Positions 8,150-16,820 of a stretch of DNA of 64,000 nucleotides are shown here, one piece after another. The DNA comes from an uncultured Treponema sp. (GTDB lineage: Bacteria > Spirochaetota > Spirochaetia > Treponematales > Treponemataceae), in NCBI GenBank assembly GCA_900319625.1, contig ONPD01000008.1, forward strand, positions 48,840 to 112,839, read 5' to 3'. The translations under genes and the position numbers were made by a program. The number at the start of each line of letters is the position of its first letter. Positions within the stretch are counted from its first letter, which is position 1. The notes under the pieces are model-generated. The model was given only the letters and a program-made list of their open reading frames with translations, did not search any database and was not told the DNA's origin.

Positions 8150-10483
8150 ATGAAAAAATTATTTTATTTATTTTTAGCTGCATTTTCATTTGCGGTGGTA
8201 TTTCCATCCTGCAGTAATGGTTCTTCTGGTGACAGTGAATATAAATCACCTATGAATTACACCTTCCTTACAGCAAACCGCTGTTACATCGGTGGTTCCC
8301 TTATCTGGAATCCATCCGGAAAAGCCGGCCAGTTAAGTAACGGAACAAAAATTGGTGTGCGAATCGGTCACCTGAAAAAGATTACCGAAACAATTTCTGC
8401 AGCTGATGGCAGTAAGAATGAATATACGGTTAAAGGCTCGCTTAATGGTGAGTGGGCATCTCTTTCCGGAGGCTCAGCCGTAACAAAGGTTCGCTATGAG
8501 GATGAAGCTTCTAAGGCGGAATACGGCTATATTACCGTAAATGATATAAATCCTGATTCAATCAGTATTACCTGGACAAAGGTTGATTCAAACGAGAAAA
8601 CTTCTTCGAAAAGCTTTATGATTAAGAAGGGTGAGTCCTGCGATTTGAATGGTAATAATAATCCGGATTTAAAATATGATACTCCTGCAATAAAACGTAC
8701 CGGTTATGAAAATGCCCGCTGGCTTACCTTCCTCAATGATAATACAACTGCCGAAAATACCATGTATTACACCTTCTCTGCAAAAGAAGTTCAGGCAGGT
8801 TATCGTGCCCTTGTTGACGATCAGTCTTCCTCTGCTGATGACGGTCTTTACGGTGTAAACTCAAATAATGACTTTATTTATATCAGTAATTCCGGCAGTA
8901 CAGCTTTTGATTATGCTTATGGTGATTATGTTGTCTGCATGCCTGATGCCTATACAGAACCAAAGTTTGAAGAATTGGGCGAAATTCCTGATGATAACGA
9001 ATATTATGATGTCTGGGGAGCTTCAGCAACAGATAATACTAATGTAGATCTCAGCTTTGGCGGTAAAGCTTATGTTGCCGGTAGAGATAATAACTTACTT
9101 ACCCAGGACCAGTTTGCAAATTTTGCTATTGAATATGCATACGATATCTGGCAGTTCCCTGACCCGGAAAACGGTCCTCTTGCCCTTTACAGTGATCTTG
9201 CAGAAAATGATGCTGTAAAGAACTGCCTTGGAGAGCTTCCGGCAAATGCAGCTGCTGCTATTTCTCAGATAAATTCTAAACTTACTGATACCGCTTTCTT
9301 TAATGCCCTTGTTGTAGCAAAATCTTCTTTCCTGACTGACGAAGAAAAATCTTCCTGCCTGAGCGCATGGGCTTCTGCCGCAGGCAATGACACAAAGATT
9401 AAATACTGCCGTATCTTTATTGATGAATTTTATGATGAATCACCTGATGCTGTTATTGAAGCTCCTGAGCTTGGAACAATTTATCCTTCCATGGTTTTGA
9501 ATGTCGGAAGCATAGATGCTGTTGATGAAAGCCTGAACACGCTCCAGCATAGTTATACGGAAGATTTAACAGGCGGGGATCGAAAAATCAATTCAAAATA
9601 TAATGAATTTGTTGCAAACCGTAAGAAAATCAGGGATGAATGGGCAAAATTCCGTCATGTTGATTTGACTTCTGTTGTCATGCTTTCCAGTGCAAGCGGC
9701 AACAGGAACCTGAATCCTAAAAAAGCAGGTTTTAATCTTGGCCTTGGTGTTAAGCTGACAGCTTCAAATCCAAGCGGCAGAATCAAAGTTGAAGCCGGTA
9801 GTGCTATTTTCCTGGATCTGGATCTTAGTCTTGACTCTCTTAATGCGGCAGTGGATACAATGACTGCCAATGCCGCCGGAAAGTCGATGGAAAAGCTGCT
9901 CAAAAAATTCTTCAAAAGTCCAAAGTGCGAAGTAAAGATGGCAGATGTTCAGATTGCAGGTCCTCTTCCTTTTGTTGTAGGTGCCGCAATCAAATTCGGC
10001 TTTAATATCAATCTTGGAAACTGGAATCCACATATCTGTTTCTGCGGACTTTACGGTGCTGAATCAAATGTTGAAGTTGAATATGGCGTAAACTGGTTCT
10101 GTAAGCCTTATATTCGCGGTAGGGCAGGCGGAAGGGCCTTGTATCCTACAGAAATCTTTGTTGGAGTTGAAAATCCAGATGGAAAAGAAAATAAAATCTC
10201 CTTTGAACCATGGTTCCAGATTATTCCTTCCTTTGGACTTGGTTATACGGTTGCAAGTGTCCGCGGATCCTTCCCGATTAAGCTTGGTTCGGAATTTGCA
10301 TTTAATATAAAGAATTCACAAACAAGCTTTGATTCTTTTGCCATAACCTTTGGTGTTGACTTTAATGCCTACGCGGAAGCAGACATAAAGATTGCAAAGC
10401 TGCGTTATGACATAGCAAGTCCAAATCTTGCTAAGGGCAAGCTAAGGTTATATCCGACACCTGTTGTGTTTATAAAACAATAA
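8150..10483 (+). CDS. large lipoprotein of unknown function
   Basis: A 777-residue product with a lipoprotein signal (lipobox FPSC, Cys21) followed by SNGSSGDSEYK. I recognise no domain. The first ~250 residues look beta-rich and acidic. The middle is helical, with EEKSSCLSAWASAAG. The last third is glycine/aromatic-rich with alternating polar strands (such as GYTVASVRGSFPIKLG) that could form a beta-barrel or sandwich. It is presumably anchored in the outer membrane. ATG 8150 follows CAGGAGA; an in-frame ATG 42 bases earlier would spoil the signal peptide. The lipoprotein gene 23 bases downstream starts with nearly the same CSNGSS mature N-terminus, so the two are probably co-transcribed. 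Confidence 0.8.
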   Translation: MKKLFYLFLAAFSFAVVFPSCSNGSSGDSEYKSPMNYTFLTANRCYIGGSLIWNPSGKAGQLSNGTKIGVRIGHLKKITETISAADGSKNEYTVKGSLNGEWASLSGGSAVTKVRYEDEASKAEYGYITVNDINPDSISITWTKVDSNEKTSSKSFMIKKGESCDLNGNNNPDLKYDTPAIKRTGYENARWLTFLNDNTTAENTMYYTFSAKEVQAGYRALVDDQSSSADDGLYGVNSNNDFIYISNSGSTAFDYAYGDYVVCMPDAYTEPKFEELGEIPDDNEYYDVWGASATDNTNVDLSFGGKAYVAGRDNNLLTQDQFANFAIEYAYDIWQFPDPENGPLALYSDLAENDAVKNCLGELPANAAAAISQINSKLTDTAFFNALVVAKSSFLTDEEKSSCLSAWASAAGNDTKIKYCRIFIDEFYDESPDAVIEAPELGTIYPSMVLNVGSIDAVDESLNTLQHSYTEDLTGGDRKINSKYNEFVANRKKIRDEWAKFRHVDLTSVVMLSSASGNRNLNPKKAGFNLGLGVKLTASNPSGRIKVEAGSAIFLDLDLSLDSLNAAVDTMTANAAGKSMEKLLKKFFKSPKCEVKMADVQIAGPLPFVVGAAIKFGFNINLGNWNPHICFCGLYGAESNVEVEYGVNWFCKPYIRGRAGGRALYPTEIFVGVENPDGKENKISFEPWFQIIPSFGLGYTVASVRGSFPIKLGSEFAFNIKNSQTSFDSFAITFGVDFNAYAEADIKIAKLRYDIASPNLAKGKLRLYPTPVVFIKQ

Positions 10484-10506
10484 AATTATAACAAAGGAGT
10501 TTTTAT

Positions 10507-12330
10507 ATGAAGAAAATAAAATTACTTCTTATTCTTGCAGCCCTGGGAATACTTTTCAGCTGCAGTAACGGTTCCAGTGAGTCAAATTACAAGGAGAAGC
10601 CTGTAACCCCTGCTGGAACAACCTTTGCCCAGGAACTTGAAATTTATGTTCCTGAAGTTGATGTTGGTGATGAAGACTACGTTTATGTCTATTTTGCCCC
10701 TGAAGGCGCAAAGGTAAGTATTACCTGTGACACTGACCTTGCTGATTTCAGCGGGGAAGTCATAAAGATGAAGGAAGATGATACCAGCGCTGAATGGTAT
10801 TATGTACCATTTAAGGCAAAAAAAGCCGGTACCTTTACTTTCAAAGCCGTATCTGGAAATAAAATTGACAGTCAGGATGTAGTAATTAAGCCTGTACTAA
10901 AGAGCATTATAGTTTCTTCTCCTAAAACTTCCATTGAAGTAAATGAAAGTCTTCAGTTAAAGGTTGCTACAGAACCAGCCGGATTGACAGCTTCAATTTC
11001 CTGGGTATCTTCTGACACAAATATTGCTAAGGTTGACGCAAATGGTAAGGTAACTGCAATCAAGCCTGGTAAGGTAAGAATTATAGCTATGGCCGGCAAT
11101 GACTCTTCCGGGGTAAAAGAATCGGGCATTGTCGCAGGTTATTATGATTTAATCGTAAAGGGCTTTTATCTTAGTGATACAGATTTCTTCCTCTTTGAAA
11201 AAGATTCTGATGAAATTGTTACTGCTTATACAGAAGGCTTTGATAATCCGACTATAACCTGGCAGTCCAGTAATCCAAGTATATTTACCGTTACTGGAGA
11301 CGGAAATAAAGCAACGTTAAATTATGTTTCGGAGGCTTCCGGTTATGCCACACTCACGGCAAATCTTACTTCCACTTCTGGTAATGCTACTGCAACAGCT
11401 ACTGTATATGTTGCCAAATCTGAACTTCTTGCACTGGGAGACAGTATTGCTGCCGGTTATGCGCCTGTAAAGATTGCGAAGTCTATTACTAATGATGATA
11501 CAAGTTTGCAGGAACTGGACTTTATTAAAGCCTATAACAAGTATGTAGGTCGTCGAAAAAATGCTTCCAATTATCCTGATTATGTAAATGAATTTGCTCA
11601 TTCAGCCCTTATCGGAGAGAATATAAAAAACAGCCAAAATATCCGGGTAAGAAGCTATGCAAAAACCGGTGATCAGACAAAACATTTGCTTCAAAAACTC
11701 AAGCCTGACTTTGAAGATCCAGTTCTTGGTACCCGCAAAGGTGAAATTCTTGAAGCCGTAAAAGATGCTGATTATATTACTCTTTGTATTGGTGCAAATG
11801 ATATTCTTCAGCATGCAACCGGTATGACTATTGCAAGTCATAATGCAGATGATTTTGATAAACTGCTTGCAAAGGAATTTGAAACCTTTAAAACAAACTT
11901 TGACAGCATACTGGCAACCCTTACTTCTAATAACCAGAAGGTTTTTGTAATGACTGTCTATCATCCTTATATTCATTTTACGGCAGAAAACATTCCTGCT
12001 CCTGAATTGAAAGCAACTGCATATTTGGGCTTTATTTCAACTGATAAATTCTTAAGGCTTATGCCGGTTGCAAAAAAATATCTTGATTTATTGAATGAAT
12101 ATATTAAGTCAAAGGCCGCAAGTAATGTAATTGTTGTTGATGTGGCAGCGACAGTTAATAATTTTGATGTTAACAGTCATCATGATTACATCTATGTTTA
12201 TCCTCAAATGTTTAAGCTGCAAGACCTTGTAATGGATAACGGAAATACAGTTCCTGTCTGGTTTGACCCTCATCCAAGAAAGGCAGGACAGGAAAAAATT
12301 GCAGAACTCTTTGTGACTGCTATGAAATAA
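10507..12330 (+). CDS. SGNH/GDSL-hydrolase lipoprotein with Ig-like domains
   Basis: A 607-residue lipoprotein (lipobox LFSC, Cys19). After a low-complexity linker there are Ig-like modules, including a BIG2-type one (EVNESLQLKVATEPAG, then SWVSSDTNIAKVDANGKVTA). A C-terminal SGNH hydrolase follows from about residue 310. Block I is LALGDSIAAGY with the nucleophile Ser, block III is CIGANDIL, and the catalytic Asp-His pair is in WFDPHPRKAGQEKI. Such enzymes deacylate lipids or deacetylate glycans; surface anchoring suggests a role on host or plant polysaccharide, but the substrate is unknown. The ribosome site AAAGGAG precedes the ATG. It ends before a hairpin cluster. Confidence 0.88.
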   Translation: MKKIKLLLILAALGILFSCSNGSSESNYKEKPVTPAGTTFAQELEIYVPEVDVGDEDYVYVYFAPEGAKVSITCDTDLADFSGEVIKMKEDDTSAEWYYVPFKAKKAGTFTFKAVSGNKIDSQDVVIKPVLKSIIVSSPKTSIEVNESLQLKVATEPAGLTASISWVSSDTNIAKVDANGKVTAIKPGKVRIIAMAGNDSSGVKESGIVAGYYDLIVKGFYLSDTDFFLFEKDSDEIVTAYTEGFDNPTITWQSSNPSIFTVTGDGNKATLNYVSEASGYATLTANLTSTSGNATATATVYVAKSELLALGDSIAAGYAPVKIAKSITNDDTSLQELDFIKAYNKYVGRRKNASNYPDYVNEFAHSALIGENIKNSQNIRVRSYAKTGDQTKHLLQKLKPDFEDPVLGTRKGEILEAVKDADYITLCIGANDILQHATGMTIASHNADDFDKLLAKEFETFKTNFDSILATLTSNNQKVFVMTVYHPYIHFTAENIPAPELKATAYLGFISTDKFLRLMPVAKKYLDLLNEYIKSKAASNVIVVDVAATVNNFDVNSHHDYIYVYPQMFKLQDLVMDNGNTVPVWFDPHPRKAGQEKIAELFVTAMK

Positions 12331-12360
12331 TGCTGTTAATTGAAAATAATTAGAAAGCAA

Positions 12361-12390
12361 AAGGGCTGCCCCTAAGGACAGCCCTTCTTT
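12361..12390. terminator. terminator hairpin after the SGNH lipoprotein gene
   Basis: Stem AAGGGCTG/CAGCCCTT with further CC/GG pairs, followed by CTTT on the plus strand and CTTTTGCTTT on the minus strand. It can serve both convergent units. Confidence 0.7.
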
Positions 12391-12391
12391 A

Positions 12392-12494
12392 TGGAGTTGA
12401 CAGTTAATCAGCAGAGAATTGGCAAAGGTCGCAATTGAAACTAAAAATGTTAGTTTACCGTACCTTTGCCTCAACTCCGCTTTTGCGGAGTTGA
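12392..12494. repeat. direct repeat resembling the potD 3' end, plus hairpins
   Basis: GGAGTTGACA-r-TTAATC-m-GCA occurs at about 12392 and again at about 12487, where it covers the potD stop. Read on the minus strand, the outer copy ends CQFSAD-stop, like IRFSAD-stop of PotD. Between them lie inverted repeats GGCAAAGGT/ACCTTTGCC (12421-12470), AAACTAA/TTAGTTT, and the perfect CAACTCCGC-TTTT-GCGGAGTTG (12472-12493), which is likely the potD terminator. Confidence 0.5.
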
Positions 12495-12497
12495 CAA

Positions 12498-13544
12498 TTA
12501 ATCCGCACTAAATCGTATAGACTCCCAGTACTCGTTGAAGGTTTCCAGGTCTTCGCCGACGTCGAGTTTGAGCTCGCAGCTTTCCATTTCTTCGGCTTTG
12601 TACATTGGGACTGTTGTACGGAGTTCTTCGGCCTTAGGATTTACAAAGCCCGGGAAGCGGAACTCGTCAAGGAACTTAACGTATTCTTCCGGACGGTGGA
12701 TAAAGTTGATGAACTTCATTGCAAGGTCATAGTGCTTTGCATTCTTCAAAATTACCATAGAGTCCACGTACATAGGGCCGCCTTCAGATGGAATAAAGAA
12801 ATCAATCATTTCTTCCTGGCGCTCTTCAGGAACTTCACCGTAAACAACCTCTGCATAACCCTGGCAAACCCAGAAGTCCTCATTTGCAAAAGATTTTCCA
12901 AAGCCTTCAGCATCAAATTTTACAAGATTTGGCTTCCACTTTGTGTTGATGTAGTCTGTAATGTCGCCTAAAACCTTGCGGTCAACATTGTTTACAGAAT
13001 AACCTTTAAGGGCAAGGGCATCACCCATAACTTCACGCATATCGTCCATCATAGTCATATGACCTTTAAGATCTTCGCGTTCAAAAATTGTCCATGATTT
13101 TCCGTAGTTGTGAACTTTCTGCTTGTTTACACAGATTCCGGCAGCTCCCATATAGTAAGGAACTGAATAGTCCATGTTAGGGTCAAAAGTAAGTTTTTCA
13201 AGAACTTTAGGATTGATGTTTTTTTCGTTTGTAAAAGCGTTGTGGTCAATCTTCTTAAGCATTCCCTGCTTAATCATAATTGAAGTGTAGTCCTGAGACG
13301 GGAAGGTGATGTCGTAACCGTCTGCACCAGCCTTGAGCTTTGCATACATAACTTCGTTTGAATCAAAGGTATCAACCTTAACCTTGCAGTTATACTCTTT
13401 TTCAAAATCCTGAAGAACTGAATCCGGAGTGTAATATGTCCAGTTAAAGAGGTACAAAGTGTTATCATCTTTTTTTCCGCATGATGATAAAGTAAGAAGG
13501 CCTGCAAGAAGAGCAGCACCAGTAAGAAGACTTGATTTTTTCAT
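12498..13544 (-). CDS. potD: spermidine/putrescine-binding lipoprotein PotD
   Basis: The substrate-binding component of the PotABCD importer, 348 residues, with lipobox LSSC (Cys22) since spirochaetes anchor such proteins. The sequence YLFNWTYYTPDSVLQDFEKEYNCKVKVDTFDSNE is typical of PotD/PotF, as are DYSVPYYMGAAGI and the LKGHMTMMDDMREVMGDALALKG segment around the polyamine site. It captures polyamines in the periplasm and delivers them to PotB/PotC. It is the last gene of the operon; a 74-base gap with AAGGGA ribosome site separates it from potC. Confidence 0.93.
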   Translation of the reverse strand: MKKSSLLTGAALLAGLLTLSSCGKKDDNTLYLFNWTYYTPDSVLQDFEKEYNCKVKVDTFDSNEVMYAKLKAGADGYDITFPSQDYTSIMIKQGMLKKIDHNAFTNEKNINPKVLEKLTFDPNMDYSVPYYMGAAGICVNKQKVHNYGKSWTIFEREDLKGHMTMMDDMREVMGDALALKGYSVNNVDRKVLGDITDYINTKWKPNLVKFDAEGFGKSFANEDFWVCQGYAEVVYGEVPEERQEEMIDFFIPSEGGPMYVDSMVILKNAKHYDLAMKFINFIHRPEEYVKFLDEFRFPGFVNPKAEELRTTVPMYKAEEMESCELKLDVGEDLETFNEYWESIRFSAD

Positions 13545-13618
13545 TCTAGTCCCTTGAAATATAAAGAATCTTGCCGGCGAAGTTAACTGCTCCTGTGGTC
13601 CGGTAAGTTATTCACAAA

Positions 13619-14497
13619 TTAGTGACTTGCGGCAATACCCTTAAGTCCTTTTCTAAGAATAAACGCAATGAGACAAGTAAACAATACCATAACAAAAGAA
13701 AGTGAATTGATTACAGGTGAAACACCGAAGCGGATCATTGAGTAAACGTAGAGAGGAAGGGTTGTTGAACCAGGTCCTGCCACAAAGAAGGTGATTACAA
13801 AGTCTTCAAGAGACATTGTAACTGCCATCAAAAAGCCTGACATAATGCCTGGCATAATTGCAGGAATTACAACCTTTGTCATTGTCTGGGCTTCTGTTGC
13901 GCCAAGGTCGCGGCTTGCTTCTACAATCGAAAAGTCAAACTCGTCCAGGCGGGCGTTTACCATAAGGAAAACAAAGGGTAGACAGAAGGTAGTATGGGCT
14001 GCAAAAACGGTAAAAAGTCCCAGCGGGAACTTTACACCGCTGAAGAAAATTACCATGGAAATACCGATGATGATTTCCGGCAGAACCATAGGAAGGTAAG
14101 CCAGAGTCTGAATAAACTTCTTTCCCGGGAACTTATACCAGTTGATTCCGATAGAGGCTGCGGCACCCAGAAGTGTAGAAACCGCTGCCGAAGAAAATGC
14201 AACAACAAGGCTGTTCCAGAGGGCATGCCACAAATCAGCTGAATCAAAAATCAGCTTTTTATACCATATTAAAGAAGGCTGGGTAAAAACTGCTGATTTT
14301 CCTTTGTTAAACGAATAGATGATGATTACGATAAGGGGCAGAAAAAGGAAAAGCAGGGTTAACGCCAGAACGATTCTTGAAAAAGAAAAGGACGGGCGTA
14401 TTTTTTTCCAGGTCTTTTTTGCGTGACGCGAGTTTTCTGACTGAGGAAGAACTGCATTGAAGGCATTGTGTAAAAAAAGATAAAAAGGATGATCCAT
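13619..14497 (-). CDS. potC: spermidine/putrescine ABC permease PotC
   Basis: An inner-membrane permease of 292 residues with six predicted helices. The binding-protein-dependent transport loop EASRDLGATEAQTMTKVVIPAIMPG (the EAA motif, which contacts PotA) is clear. The first ~35 residues (HDAFNAV-like, basic KKTWKKIRP) extend beyond the ~264 residues usual for PotC; a shorter start cannot be ruled out. The ATG overlaps the potB stop in TAATG, indicating coupled translation and a PotB-PotC heterodimer. Confidence 0.92.
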   Translation of the reverse strand: MDHPFYLFLHNAFNAVLPQSENSRHAKKTWKKIRPSFSFSRIVLALTLLFLFLPLIVIIIYSFNKGKSAVFTQPSLIWYKKLIFDSADLWHALWNSLVVAFSSAAVSTLLGAAASIGINWYKFPGKKFIQTLAYLPMVLPEIIIGISMVIFFSGVKFPLGLFTVFAAHTTFCLPFVFLMVNARLDEFDFSIVEASRDLGATEAQTMTKVVIPAIMPGIMSGFLMAVTMSLEDFVITFFVAGPGSTTLPLYVYSMIRFGVSPVINSLSFVMVLFTCLIAFILRKGLKGIAASH

Positions 14498-15405
14498 TAG
14501 TTTGTGCCTCCTACATAGTTTTCTTCTTTTGCCATCTTCTTGCGGAGTTTAGCTTCAGCATCGTTACTGCGCGTAATCCAGATGATTCCCATTACAGAAA
14601 TCAAAGTGATGATAAGGCTGAAGGCAGCGGCCAACGGCCAGTTACGGGTCTTTTGAACCTGGTCAACGACGATGTTACCCAGCATATAAGAATCTTTACC
14701 TCCGACAAGCAAAGGAACTGTGTAAGCACCAAAAATCGGAATAAAAGTAAAAATCAGGGCAGAAATAATTCCGCTCTTAATGCCAGGAATTAAAACCTTA
14801 AGCATTGATTCTGCCTTTGTTGCTCCAAGGTCGCGGGCTGCTTCGATTAAAGAAAAGTCAAAGCGGTCAACGGCGGTAAAAATCGGAAGAATTGCATAAG
14901 GAATATACATATAAACCGAAACAAGAACTACCGCAGTCTGATTATATAGGAAAGGAACATACTCTTTGATTAAGTGCAGCTTAAGCAAAATCTGATTCAG
15001 CATTCCGTCGTTGTTCAAAATGCTCATCCAGGCAAAAATGCGGATAAGGGAGTTTGTCCAGAAGGGAATGATTACCAGAAAGAGGAGTATGGTCTGATGG
15101 CGGCTTCTTGCCATTGCATAAGCGCAGGGAAGGGAAATCAGAATCGTAATCACTGTCGAAATGATTGTGATTTTGAGTGTTCTTAAAACAATGATTCCGT
15201 ATTCCGGCTTCATCATCTGGTGGTAAGCCTTGAGGGAGAACTTCCATTCAACGCCGCCGTAAACGCCTTTTTTGAGAAAACTGTAAATAAAAATAATTAC
15301 AAGAGGCGCAATAAAGAAAATGCAGAACCAGACGCCCATAGGCCAGCCGTAGAAGATTCCAAGGCGGGCTTCGCGTTTTTCCTTGATTAAAGATTTATTT
15401 TCCAT
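14497..15405 (-). CDS. potB: spermidine/putrescine ABC permease PotB
   Basis: The partner permease, 302 residues. After a charged cytoplasmic N-terminus come helices starting GVWFCIFFIAPLVIIFIYSF, and the EAA loop EAARDLGATKAESMLKVLIPGI. PotB and PotC together form the channel for polyamines. It lies 10 bases downstream of potA. The C-terminal tail is Lys/Glu-rich. Length and motif match the family. Confidence 0.92.
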   Translation of the reverse strand: MENKSLIKEKREARLGIFYGWPMGVWFCIFFIAPLVIIFIYSFLKKGVYGGVEWKFSLKAYHQMMKPEYGIIVLRTLKITIISTVITILISLPCAYAMARSRHQTILLFLVIIPFWTNSLIRIFAWMSILNNDGMLNQILLKLHLIKEYVPFLYNQTAVVLVSVYMYIPYAILPIFTAVDRFDFSLIEAARDLGATKAESMLKVLIPGIKSGIISALIFTFIPIFGAYTVPLLVGGKDSYMLGNIVVDQVQKTRNWPLAAAFSLIITLISVMGIIWITRSNDAEAKLRKKMAKEENYVGGTN

Positions 15406-15415
15406 TTGGCGGCAC

Positions 15416-16606
15416 CTACTTATTTATGTCCTCGACTATGTAAGCGTCTTCTGCCGACCAGCTTACATAAACCTTGTCCTTCCACTGAATTACAGGACCG
15501 TCATCCATATAGTCTGTGTGCTGCTTGAATACCTTGATTACCTTGCCGGTGTCCAGCTTTACATAAAATTTTGACTGGAAGCCTGAATAAATCGGCTCTT
15601 CTACAATGCCACTGAAAACGTTGATGTCTGTGCGGCCGCCGGTAGAAGGAGGCTCAAGTGTAATGCGGATTTTTTCAGGACGGATAGTAAAGGCAACCTT
15701 CTGTCCTTTATCTGTTTTTTCGTAGTCTGTTACCTGCATATAGCGGTCAAGGGCTGTTTCTGCGGCTGTATCAGTTGCAAGAGGTGCCTGTTTTCCAAGC
15801 TCAGGAACAGAAAGGGTAGCCATAAAGTCATCTTCACCCTTAATAGACTTGTGAGGAACGCAGTCAACGACCTCTGCATCAAAGAGGTTTGTCTCTCCGA
15901 TGAACTGGGCAACAAACTGAGTCGCAGGGCTTTCGTAAATTTCGAAAGGTGTGCCAATCTGAAGTACGTGGCCCTGGTTCATAACTGCAATGCGGTCAGA
16001 AACAGAAAGGGCTTCGCTCTGGTCATGGGTTACGTAAATAAAGGTAATTCCAATCTGGTCGTGAAGGCGGTCCAGGTCAATCAGAAGGTTGGCGCGCAAC
16101 TTTGCATCCAAAGCAGAAAGCGGCTCATCAAGAAGCAATACCTTTGGTTCATTGATAAGGGCACGGGCAATTGCAACACGCTGCTTCTGTCCGCCCGAAA
16201 GCTGATTAGGCTTCTTATGAATATGCTGGTCCAGCTGAACAAGGTGAACATATTCGCGAACCTTTCTGTCAATTTCATCTTTTGGAAGCTTTTTCAGACG
16301 CAGTGGGAATGCAACGTTTTCATAAACGCTCATATGAGGAAAGAGTGCGTATGTCTGAAAAACTGTATTTGAAGGACGCTTATCCGGGCTCAAAGGAATG
16401 ACGTTTTTATCATCAAAAAGAACCACACCGTCATCCGGGAATTCAAAACCTGCGATAATGCGGAGAAGAGTAGTTTTTCCGCATCCAGAAGGGCCGAGCA
16501 GCGAGAAGAACTCGCCGGGCTTAATAACAAAATTGATGTCGTCCAGCGCAACAAAATCACCGAAGTGTTTTGAAACGTGGTCGATGGTAACCTGACTTCC
16601 TTTCAA
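15416..16606 (-). CDS. potA: spermidine/putrescine ABC ATPase PotA
   Basis: The ATPase that powers polyamine uptake, 396 residues. Walker A GPSGCGKTT (about 38-46), signature LSGGQKQRVAIARAL, Walker B LLLDEPLSALDAKLR and the switch His in YVTHDQSEAL are intact. The C-terminal TOBE region (from about 250) carries an extra stretch around 255-300 compared with the usual ~370 residues. The start is a TTG, 8 bases after AAGGGG. It is the first gene of potABCD. Polyamine uptake fits with the ornithine carbamoyltransferase and ODC-like decarboxylase elsewhere in the window. Confidence 0.94.
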   Translation of the reverse strand: MKGSQVTIDHVSKHFGDFVALDDINFVIKPGEFFSLLGPSGCGKTTLLRIIAGFEFPDDGVVLFDDKNVIPLSPDKRPSNTVFQTYALFPHMSVYENVAFPLRLKKLPKDEIDRKVREYVHLVQLDQHIHKKPNQLSGGQKQRVAIARALINEPKVLLLDEPLSALDAKLRANLLIDLDRLHDQIGITFIYVTHDQSEALSVSDRIAVMNQGHVLQIGTPFEIYESPATQFVAQFIGETNLFDAEVVDCVPHKSIKGEDDFMATLSVPELGKQAPLATDTAAETALDRYMQVTDYEKTDKGQKVAFTIRPEKIRITLEPPSTGGRTDINVFSGIVEEPIYSGFQSKFYVKLDTGKVIKVFKQHTDYMDDGPVIQWKDKVYVSWSAEDAYIVEDINK

Positions 16607-16741
16607 CTCAAGTACCCCTTAGAAAAAAATAGCCGTCCATACGAACGGGCATAAAAAAAGTTTTTTTTTACGAAATTTTAAATTTCGCTGTAATGTCTAC
16701 CATAATGTATATATCGGGTTTTAGCAACAAGTTTTTTTTAA

Positions 16742-16772
16742 TTGACCGGGCTGAATTATTAAACTTTAGAAT
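16742..16772 (+). promoter_or_regulatory. possible promoter of the cyclase operon
   Basis: TTGACC at 16742-16747 and TAGAAT at 16767-16772, spaced 19 bases, lie ahead of the cyclase gene. Spacing is long, so support is modest. A short inverted repeat (CCGATA...TGTCGG) lies between this and the ribosome site. Confidence 0.4.
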
Positions 16773-16820
16773 ATAACAAGCCGATAATCATATGTCGGAA
16801 TTTATTTAAAAGGTGAGCCT

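Noticed and set aside
8150..12330. Gene duplication giving two paralogous lipoproteins
   Set aside because: Only the signal region and the first six mature residues match; the rest of the chains are unrelated.
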